A stretch of DNA of 64,000 nucleotides from Suillus spraguei (Eukaryota > Basidiomycota > Agaricomycetes > Boletales > Suillaceae). The stretch is taken from contig JABCPU010000245.1 in the NCBI GenBank assembly GCA_016800925.1, forward strand, positions 38,803 to 102,802, in the 5' to 3' direction. The notes under the pieces are model-generated. The model had not been told where the DNA came from. It was given only the letters and a program-made list of their open reading frames with translations, and did no database searches. Below, in pieces: positions 55,061 to 64,000 of the stretch. Each line of letters starts with the position of its first letter. Position 1 is the first letter of the stretch. The translations under genes and the position numbers were made by a program.

Positions 55061-58000
55061 TCAGATTGTTGAGGATGCCTGGTTGTGGACCCGGGGTCTT
55101 GCTCGAACATGATAAATATTGAGATGTCTGTCCTTTTGCAACTGCACACCAGTGGGAGCATCAAACAGATAGATTAGAGCTAGGGGGAGGGTTGTATCCC
55201 CCACTACACACTCAAACACAAAGAGCAGGCGACCGAATATCACACTATCTTTTGTCTGAATGAAAACACAATCGAAACGAGCACTATTACAGAACTTGGG
55301 ACTGCACCAAAGGTAGTTGGTGTGTTGTCGCCAATCACCATGGACTCATAGTTGACCTTCAACAAACAGCACTCAGTGATCTGTTTGACCATGTCAGTGC
55401 AATGAAACAGAGCCAAAGCGAACATGACCAACCTCATCACTTGCTCTGAATTGGACCCGCTTTCCACCTGGTAAAGGAGTTGAATAACTAGTAGAAAGTT
55501 AGTCAAAAAATTGCTGAGCTTGATCTGAAAATTAGCAAATGCAATGTCCTCCTTATGTGCGTCCTCAATTGATTCAAAGGTCTGTGCAGCTTGCCTTGAC
55601 CCGAGTTTCACATGAGGCAAAACTGCATCATCCACATCTTCTGAATCCTCTAGATCATCCAAATCTTCACTGCCTCGGGACTCATACTTGTCTAGGTCTG
55701 ATATCTGGCGGTGAATGCTCTCAGCAGCCACTTGCCAGTGGTTTATGCATAGTATCTGAAATGAAATTAATATCAAAATGATAGTTTGAGTAATAAAATG
55801 TCACCTGAGGTGCCACATCCCTGGAATTGGTGCGTGTTAGTGACCTAGCCAGGCGCTAAGGAACTTGAGTGGTGTCTGCGATGGGTGCTCTATAAAGAGC
55901 GGTAGCCCGTGTGTATTGATTGCCTAGCGCGGAGTGTGCTAGTTGCATTGGGTTGGAGGTGGGCACTATGTGCTGTCTCACAACCACATCTCAGTGACGT
56001 GTTCTATGATGACGAATAGACTTAGAAGTGATGAGCCTCTAAGAAGTTGAAGTATAGACAAAAGCTTATCAAAGCTTATTGAAAGGAAGTTCAGGGTCGA
56101 AGATCAAGTAGATTCAACTTAAAGAAGTACAAAGACTATCTGCACGTATTTATATGTAAGATTGAAGCGGAGCGCGAATACATAAGTATTGCTGAATTAA
56201 GTATGAGGTCAGATAGCCAATAGAAGGACACATGCTCGTGAATGAGTCAGAGGCGTATGAACCAATAAAGCACACATCTGCGAAAGGGAGTCATAGGTGC
56301 GGAGCTGAAGGTATAAAGGGTATGAGCCAATGGGGCGATGCACGAGTCAAGAAAGATAACAAATGGAAAGAGATAAAGCAAAGGACGATACCAGTTGTAG
56401 TCCGAGACCCAATAAGTCACTTGAGTGAACCAGGGGATAGCGCATATTGAAGCGCAAGGGAACACATGAGACGCAAAGGGCACGCATAAAGCATGAGGCA
56501 TGGGAGCAAGCATGAAGTGCACAAAGAAGGTGACACATGCATGAGGGATGAGTGCTCAGCGATGACTATAAAGAAGGTGGGCATAGGCAAGGTATGGTGT
56601 GATGAGGGCGAGCCAGATGAGGTAGCAGAGAACGAGTGTGGGGCCTCGTCAGGATGAGAGTAGATGGCAACACATAGGAGGAAAAATGATAGTAGGGTCG
56701 CAAGAAGGTATTCTTGTAACAGTGCACAGTAAGTATGAGTCTTTCAGTGACCCATGCATCCTCTCATTCGGTATTGTGTTGTAGTTACATGTTGCACCTT
56801 TCGCTTCAATATTATCGAAAATGTGCACACTCATGTGCAATTTGGGAAAGTTCCAATTCTTGTCACTCTTGTCAGCACTCTCATCTGTGTATTGCTATCA
56901 CAAGCTGAATCAATGAATGATTATCTGAGGAAACTCAAGGCATACCTGTAGATAGGTTGAGAAAGCCTGCACTGCATGTCAGCCTGCACTGATAGTCTCA
57001 GTCATGTAAACTTCAAGTGCTGCATATGCATCAACTTCAAGAAAGAGGTGAATGCAACATAGTAGGAGGTAGCCAAGTGGAAGTCATCCTTCATCAAAAT
57101 TGCATGTGTAGCATGGATCACCATCTGAAAAAGATTGTCAGTAGCAATTAAGTAATAATTTGAATCAAAAATGTACCTTGGAGATGTCCTTGTATACACT
57201 GCCATCAGCAAAAGAAATGTCCATGACCTGAGTTAGGTGCTTCAAATTCTGCCAGTGTGGAAAGGCTTCATAACTAGTTTAACAAATAAGTTTAAGACAT
57301 AATTTACAGCGCTCAAGTCACAGACATACTTTTTGTTCATTTGTGCCACTTTCACTTGTCCCAACCCGACAATGATTTTCTGTAGTTCAGCCCAGAGATG
57401 GTCATGATATAGACCGCCATTGAAGTGGAGTCAATCCCATGACAATGCATTGTGTACATCAGTATACATCATAGTTGAGAAGGCATTCTATAGCTTTGTT
57501 TAATCAGAATGAACTTACAATAGAAAAATATACTATGACATCACGAAGGCCATACTCTTTCAGTTTCTCCTCCTTCTCCTCAGCAGTCACCTCAGCCTAT
57601 GCAGCCTTCAACACTTCCTGAGACTGGGCAGATGTTCGACAAGAATAACACTTCAATGTGTCCAAAAGCTCGTCATAGGGAACAAGACAGACCAGACATG
57701 GCCAAAGGCATTTGATCCCTCAGATTAGCAACATAACACATCTTACATATTAGTTAATGACATCATTCATTAGCATCTCAGATTAACATTGAAGCTTGAT
57801 ATTACTCACTGTTCCTTGTAGTCCACAGATAAAATTAAGATGATAGGAAAGAACTACCATTGAATGTTATCAGGGCACTCAAACCACTGTCTTGTGTGGG
57901 ACTTTGATGCAAGCAAAGAGAGTATCTTTAAAAATGATTCATGCCACACGGCATTCTTGCAGTTGACCCAGCTTGGCTTGCTGGTGTGGTCTCTGTCTTC

Positions 58001-59371
58001 CTTTACCTGCATTAAAGTATCAGTTTCAACCACAAATATATCAATATTACTGTGTCATACAATCGGAAGCCATCCAACTACATAACCACTACCTACACCT
58101 GTTCATTATGAATGTCTGCAGGAAGATTTGCTAGATGTGCAACAACAGGGTACCCTCTTGCAGTACCAAATGATGACAACTTAGTTTTGTCAGCATACAG
58201 AATGAAAGCTAAAGGCTTGCTGCCCAATGGTAGCTGTGACTACAAGGCAAAACATCAAGGGCGATCAAAATTGACAGAGTGATATTGAGTACTCACTTGA
58301 ATATTCCAAAAGGTGTCAGCAGTAAAAGGTTCATCTATAAAACATACAAAGGTCTTGCCATCAAATTTTGAGAAGCGCTGCGCATCAAAAACCATGTGTG
58401 GGAACAGCCAAGGATCACAGAGGAGATCAGCTGCCCACTCCCAGAGATCTCAGTAGTGTAAATCAAATTCTCATATTGTATCATCATACAGTACAGAAAT
58501 TATGTCCTGAGTAAAGTGAACTTAGAAGTTGTCAGACATTGAACTTAAGGAAGAGCAAAAGAAACCCACCTGTGTAGTGCGATGGGAGACAGTATACCAC
58601 CTTTCATGAATATCTTTGTGGTTCTCAAATGTGAATTTTTCCTGCTGGGAAGCACACCTGTTGCAGAGCCTGATAAGACAATCAATTTGATCATTGTTAG
58701 GGCAAGCCTCCAGAGCAAATTCAGCAATCTGAAACTCCAGTCACAACTTGAACAGAGCCCAAGGGTGCTTGTCAGGAGGGGCAGAAGATTCTAATGTCGT
58801 TGGACAGCATTTGAATTCATTAAATGCATGTACTTCTGGTGTAATCCCGCTGCTAGGATGATATTCACACTCGATGTCATCAACCTGGAACACAGGATCC
58901 ACATGTTCAGGGTCATCAGCATCGAGAAACATGGGAGGTTCTAATTAGAGTTTCAATGATGAATAAAACAGACATAACAAACAATTCTGAGCTCACCATG
59001 GTACTCCACATTGTCTGCATCATTCCAAGTGGTTGGTGAAGCATTGTGTTGCCCTGGTTCAACTCAAATGTATCAATTAACAATAAACCAATGTCAGACC
59101 TACATCCCTCAATACTGCATTGGTACAATCTCCCTCATCCGTCCTGGATTTGAGGGACCTGCTAGCAAAATTAGATATTGTAAGCAATGAGAAATTGTGC
59201 ATACCTGTGTCCCTTTGAATAGAATCCACAAAATCTTGATTTTTCAGTTGTTTTTTTAGCTCTCTTCTTGCAAGCCTTGCGGTGAGTGGTGTAACCGCTG
59301 TCATACATGGTATGAGATTCATACCAAGATTGTATATAAGAAAGAGTGATAGGAAAGATCCAACAGTGCAT
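55061..59371 (-). pseudogene. Plavaka-type DNA transposase, degenerate and interrupted
   Basis: Pieces follow the order of Plavaka transposases of Agaricomycetes. Near 58900 is VDDIECEYHPSSG with HPWALF; near 58700 EKFTFENHKDIHERWYTVSH; near 58420 LWEWAADLLCDPWLFPHMVF and DAQRFSKFDGKTF. Near 58200 comes LPLGSKPLAFILYADKTKLS with SSFGTARGYPVVAHLANLPA, and near 56800 HIFDNIEAKGATCNYNT with PNERMHGSLKDSYLL. Near 55700 is INHWQVAAESIHRQI; near 55340 LLKVNYESMV; and at 55240-55061 VIFGRLLFVFECVVGD. Several introns and multiple stops are present, and an 887-bp LTR splits it. I could not find the terminal inverted repeats. The putative N-terminus (TMYDSGYTTHRKACKKR) may be a Cys/His DNA-binding segment. 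Confidence 0.85.
55835..56721. mobile_element. Solo LTR F inside the Plavaka transposase
   Basis: 887 bp, TGTTAGTGACC ... TTCTTGTAACA, flanked by GTGCG (55830-55834) and GTGCA (56722-56726), a 4/5 target duplication. The Plavaka coding sequence resumes on the other side at the expected residue (KDSYLL, then SRDVAPQ), confirming the insertion boundaries. No internal coding sequence. It is unlike the other LTR families in the window. Confidence 0.82.
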
Positions 59372-60454
59372 ATCTCTAGGCTGTCCTATTTTTTGCTCAC
59401 ACTTTGATTGTCTTTTATATTTTTACTTCAATTTAGTTCCTTCATATTCTATCCCCTTTCATTTTATTCCAGAACTTTCTATTCTCAAATTTGATGATTT
59501 ATAAGACTTTCAGACTTGACTCATCATGTTTTGTCATGATTTATCATGCTTTGTAAGATCTTTGTAAGATTTGAACTTTATTTGTAATGCACTTAGTAAA
59601 AAAGGATGAGTAAGCTCACCCAAAAGGCTTGGTTTGTCAGCTTTTGCATGACTGATCCCTGAGATGACTCAACAGCCTTTTGTCATGCTTTGTAAGAATT
59701 CACTGTATTTATAATGTACTTAGTAAAATAAGCTGACTCAACACACTAAATAGGAAGGTTTCTTACCAATCTATGTGTAGAATCATGCTTAGTAAGCAGG
59801 GCCTCCAAAAGGTATATAAGGAGCCCATTTTCACCTGTAATAACGGACTTCCCACTTGAACCTCTTGTCTCCTACTGTGTGAGATTTCATAAGAATAAAA
59901 GTGCAGGCAATCTAGCCTTGAAGTAAGACTAAGAAATCTATATCTACTCTGCATTATATACTACCTTACAGGGGTTGACTATATAATATCTAACAGCTCT
60001 CAGACTAAGCTTTACGTACACAGATCTAAAGACTCTCTCTTTCAAAGGAAGGGGAGACACACACTCGGAGAACACGACAAAATTGAAACATACTATCACA
60101 GGTTGAAACACGATCTACTAGGGTGAAACATACCTACTATACAACACTACTTCAAATCTCAAACTCAACACTTTCACACAGATCTTCAAGAGAAAGACCG
60201 TTGAAAGATACCCACCCAAGAACTCAGCACATGATCTCCCACAAAGTAGAAATTGGAGACCATGTACTTAAGGACTGGCAAGAAGCCTTATCCCTGTACA
60301 GTTGTGTTGTCACTGTATACGTGTTCTATATAAGACCCTTAAGTAGCAAGACACTGCAAGGTTTGATGTCTTGTTGACATAGGTCACAATATTTTTGTCC
60401 TCTCAGGACCCATTTTGTCAACAGGGATATTCAATGTATGCAGTAGACTGATAT
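59372..60454. other. A/T-rich region, possible unidentified LTR relic
   Basis: No ORF with a recognised domain. Around 59800-59995 GGTATATAAGGAGCCC is followed by a leader-like stretch and TATATAATATCTAACA, which looks like part of an LTR. No partner or target duplication could be shown. Short repeats of CATGCTTTGTAAGA occur at 59550 and 59690. Confidence 0.4.
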
Positions 60455-61220
60455 TGTCATATACCATACTTCTAATCTCAGATCCGACCATATCCGATCA
60501 GATCCGATCGATTTCATATCCGTCCAGTCCACAGATCCTGCCCGGACCACCCATCTGAATGTGCTCACTTCTCGCACCTTAACTCCCTTGTGTATATCTG
60601 CGTCTATCTCCTTTCGTCATTCCTCCTGTTTCCGGTATTCCGGCTGTTTATATTTCCGTCCTGTGTTACTGATCCATTTCCTGTGTTCATTTCCGATTCA
60701 TGCTTACTGATCCGCTGTGCATTAACTAATAGACTCCCGTTACACTTCGTACATAGCCCTCGGTCCCAGACTTGCTGATTATCCGTCTTAGATACTTACA
60801 GTATATAAACCACTTGTAGATCTCCGTAGAACCTTAGTTCGAATATCATCTTAGATTCTACTCATTCTGCCTCCTCCGGACTTAAGCCACTTTCCGCTTT
60901 AAGTCACCTTCCGAGACTTAGGATTGATTCCTATAGTCTATATCTCCGACTCTATCTTCGGATAGTCTATCTCCGTTAGTTTCTAGTTAGGAACTCATTC
61001 CGAAACTAGCCTTAATCTCTGTCCTCTCCTTACATTCCGAATAACCTCGGACGTATCATATCCGACACCTTCGGACACCTGGATCCGTCACGCAACTCCT
61101 TCCGGGTCTTCGGACGAATAACTCCTCCCTGAAATAAGGGCATTACTCGAGAAAGGGCACAGTGCACGAACTGAGGCCAAAGCCCTTCGGATCTCTCTAC
61201 CCTTGAGTACAGTCTTAACA
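60455..61220 (+). mobile_element. Solo LTR D2 of the gypsy-2 family
   Basis: 766 bp, TGTCATATACC ... CAGTCTTAACA, flanked by a perfect GATAT duplication (60450-60454, 61221-61225). Very similar to D1 and D3. Confidence 0.95.
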
Positions 61221-61774
61221 GATATGAATGAATGGGGGAACAATGCTCAAAAACACTGAGAAGGGAGATTCAAGCAAATATGACACATATCAGTCACCTT
61301 GCATGCGATTGCAACCACTTGAAACTCCACCATCAATCTTACAGTAACATGGCATGCATGATTGTAATGTGACTATAACATGATATATAATAGTTCCTGA
61401 TTACAATCGGTTTAGGAAATTTGTGACACAGTCCTGCATGTCCGTTCAGTCTGAATTATTGAGTGTCCAAAGGTAATTTGCAGGGAGTCTTTAATAAGAT
61501 CATGCACGAAATGATCCAGTACATCAAGTGATGCAGCATGAATTTCCTGTATCTAAGAAGTAAGGGGGGAAAGGTGTGAAAGTTGTCGCTAGCTCACGTG
61601 GCTTTCGCGTAGGGCCATGTGGTTTTTGCTAAAGGCCACATTTTTTCGGTTAGTTCGCTTACTTTCTCGCGTGGTTTTTTTGAGTGCCGACACTGTTGTC
61701 CCATTGTGTGATTGCATGATTGCATGATGCATGATTTAGTCATGTGACTGCGCAGCTGGTGGAATTTGCCATGG
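61221..61774. other. Short spacer, nothing recognised
   Basis: About 550 bp between two gypsy-2 LTRs. No ORF or repeat boundary could be supported. Confidence 0.5.
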
Positions 61775-62537
61775 TGTCATATACCATACTTCCAATCTCA
61801 GATCCGATCATATCCGTCCAGATCCGATCGTTTCCATATCCGTCTGGTCCACAGATCCTGTCCGGACCACCCATTCCGAATGTACTCACTTCTCGCACCT
61901 TAACTCCCTGGTGAACATCTGCGTCTATCTCCTTCGTCATTTCTCCTACTACCGGTACTCCGGCTGTTTATATTTCCGTCCTGTGTTACTGATCCGTTTC
62001 CTGTGTTCATTTCCGATTCATGCTTACTGATCGCTGTGCAATAACTAATAAACTTCCGTTACACTTCGTACATAGCCCTCGGTCCGGACTTGCTGATTAT
62101 CCGTCTTAGATACTTACTGTATATAAACCACTTGTAGATCTCCGTAGAACCTTAGTTCGAATATCATCTTAGATTCTACTCATTCTGCCTCCTCCGGACT
62201 TAAGCCACTCTCCGCTTTAAGTCACCTTCCAAGACTTAGGATTGACTCCTATAGTCATACCTCCGACTCTATCTTCGGAAGTCCATCTCCGTTAGTTTCT
62301 AGTTAGGAATTCGTTCCGAAACTAGCCTTAACCTCTTTCCTCTCCTTACGTTCCGAATTACCTCGGACGTATTATATCCGACACCATCGGACACCCGGAT
62401 CCGTCACGCAACCCCTTCCGGGTCTTCGACGAATAACTCCTCCCTGAAATAAAGGGCATTACTCGAGAAAGGGGCACAGTGTACGAACTGAGGCCAAAAG
62501 CCTTCGGATCTCTCTACCCTTGAGTACAGTCTTAACA
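61775..62537 (+). repeat. gypsy-2 5' LTR (D3)
   Basis: 763 bp, TGTCATATACC ... CAGTCTTAACA. It is followed by a primer site and gag, so it is the 5' LTR of an element running to the right. Left flank CATGG. Confidence 0.92.
62120..62127 (+). promoter_or_regulatory. TATA box of gypsy-2 LTR D3
   Basis: TATATAAA lies 27-34 nt upstream of the 11-nt self-primer match at 62154-62164. It is conserved in LTRs D1 and D2. Confidence 0.65.
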
Positions 62538-62539
62538 GT

Positions 62540-62550
62540 ATATTCGAACT
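62540..62550 (+). other. gypsy-2 self-primer binding site (11 nt)
   Basis: ATATTCGAACT, two bases inside the LTR end, is the exact reverse complement of AGTTCGAATAT at 62154-62164 in the LTR. This is the same arrangement as gypsy-1 with a different sequence, and no tRNA 3'-end match is apparent. Confidence 0.8.
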
Positions 62551-62587
62551 CAAACCTTTCCGAGTAACTTAGCAACCATCCCATATC

Positions 62588-63717
62588 ATGCCTCCCCGTA
62601 AAGCTCAGAACACACTCCGAGGAGCCGGACTTGGTCCGATCCAACGAGATCCCACACCCATCATCCAAACATTTACCAGTTTCTCTCAACGCCGCGCGCA
62701 AGCATGAGCGACATAGGTCAAGTATTCCTCGCCCGTCAAAGTCAGACCGGATCCAATAACACCAACTCGGAACCCGGATAACCCAGACTCCAATTCGCGC
62801 GCCGACATTCGCTTTGATGATGAGCTGCGCAGTAACCTACCAGATGATGAAGTTGATGATCCGGACAACGAGGACCTGGAGGACGAAGAAGATAAAATCC
62901 ACCTAAACCTCAGGACCGGGTCCTAGCCCAACTGTCCGTAGCCATTAACGCACCTCGCTCGCAGTAGCCGTCGCACCCACCTCGGATGATAGCAAAGTCA
63001 AAGTCCGTGAGCCAGATACCTCGATGGGTCCGAACCTCGCAAGCTCTGGGCATTCTTCGTCCAATGTGAGCTCAACTTCCAGAGCAAACCTAGCGCTTTC
63101 CGTTCCGGAGCGCTAAAGTCAATTTCGCCCAATCCTACCTTAAGGGTATGGCTCTCGAGTGGTTTGAACCGGACCTCCTTTCGGATGGATATAGCGACCG
63201 TCCGGACTGGATGGATGACTACTCCGAGTTCATGCTCGAGCTCCAAACCAATTTCGGACCACATGATCCCTCTGGAGACGCAGAAATGCAGTTAGAACAA
63301 CTCCACATTGCGTGACGGACAACGCATCAACAAGTACGTTTAGAATTCCAGCGACTTGCCTCCCAAGTACGCGAATGGGGAGACGGAGCCCTACGACGCC
63401 AATTCTACAATGGACTTCCGGCTCGAATCAAAGATGAGATTAGTCGCATGGGTAAGCCCACTACCCTTTCGGAGTTCAAGACTCTCGCCCAGACCATCGA
63501 CGCCCGTTACTGGGAACGGAGGGCGAAGTCCCCGAGAGAGTAGAACCACCTCTTCCAATCCTCCCAGGCAGTCAAACATCCGACCGGACGAACTCCAACA
63601 TCTCCGGATCCGATACGCCCAGATTCATAAACCCACATACTCCACAACATCCTCCCCCGAAAGTTTCGGATCTCCCTAGTGTTGTTGGTACAGACGGAAA
63701 AGCTAACCACCCAGGAG
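62588..63717 (+). pseudogene. gag: gypsy-2 Gag fragment, several stops, cut by another LTR
   Basis: The ATG at 62588 gives MPPRKAQNTLRGAGLGP but stops after about 39 codons; the rest is spread over frames. From about 63110 the capsid region typical of basidiomycete gypsy Gag is clear: SYLKGMALEWFEPDLL, NFGPHDPSGDAEMQLEQL, FQRLASQVREWGDGALRRQF and TTLSEFKTLAQTIDARYWER. A stop lies after LEQLHIA near 63315 and another after RRAKSPRE near 63540. The zinc-knuckle region is not reached before the LTR at 63718 begins. Confidence 0.85.
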
Positions 63718-64000
63718 TGTTACAATCGTACGTGCCCCTATTCATTTTCCTATCTCATTTATCATGTATATTACATAACATGACTCTGACTCAATGCTCA
63801 ACGCATCTGTACTATAGTTGCCTTCCTTCTTTGGATACGCACTTATGTTCCCACACTTCTCTTGTCTGTGCGCACATACTGGCCTATTTAAGCACAGTGT
63901 ACTTGTAGTAGTTTCCCTACTTTAATCTTACTGGTTTTACCTGGAATCTCCTTCGCTTAGGTCTCCAACCTAAGTCGTCTTGAATCGTCTCTAAGTCTAA
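63718..64000 (+). repeat. gypsy-1 family LTR E, truncated by window end
   Basis: Opposite in orientation to LTRs A-C: TGTTACAATCGTACGTGCC at 63718 is the reverse complement of their right end. TATTTAA at 63885-63891 and ACTTTAATCTT at 63919-63929 are present. About 190 bp should lie beyond the window. Whether it is solo or the 5' LTR of a full element cannot be seen. Confidence 0.92.

Noticed and set aside
59800..60000. A complete solo LTR ending CTAACA at 59994
   Set aside because: No matching 5-bp duplication or second copy was found, so boundaries cannot be supported.

Overview
The window reads as nuclear DNA of a filamentous basidiomycete, most likely an Agaricomycete. Genes are cut by many short GT-AG introns of about 50-65 bp. 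The gene content is typical: tandem P450s, Rds1/ferritin-like secreted proteins, WD40 proteins with a Cys-Cys tail, and a Plavaka-type transposase. The WW-WD40 family resembles proteins I associate with Boletales; that placement is an impression, not a result. No bacterial, organellar, tRNA, rRNA or CRISPR signal was seen.

Positions 1-36900 are a gene-bearing half. They hold a broken WW-WD40 gene (1-1895), a very young Ty1/copia element (1902-6975; identical LTRs, 5-bp target duplication) that landed 2 bp past its stop codon, and an apparently intact WW-WD40 paralogue (8163-10430). Next comes a tandem duplication carrying two intact ferritin-like genes, followed by a third, frameshifted relative. 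Further right are an HpcH/HpaI aldolase gene with one frame break, a probable mitochondrial protein, and an intact eight-exon ammonium transporter. A degenerate direct-repeat block and a near-perfect 120-bp-arm hairpin lead into three tandem P450 genes on the minus strand. Only the third P450 reads through once introns are removed.

Positions 37600-64000 are a transposon graveyard. It starts with a 273-bp TA-flanked MITE and a second copia element whose polyprotein frame is cut by two TGA codons. A dead chromodomain Ty3/gypsy element (42803-50888) follows; it carries an extra ORF of about 465 codons between pol and the 3' LTR. To its right are an array of repeated mini-exons, a Plavaka transposase relic with an LTR inside it, and four LTRs of a second gypsy family. 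One of those LTRs is split by a dead DD34E Tc1-like element. The right edge holds a gypsy gag fragment interrupted by an LTR of the first family.

The strongest mechanistic signal is that both gypsy families carry an exact 11-nt match between the position just inside the 5' LTR and a site in the LTR about 30 bp downstream of a TATA box. This is the arrangement of Tf1-type self-priming. The young copia element instead has a primer site matching the anticodon arm of initiator tRNA-Met.
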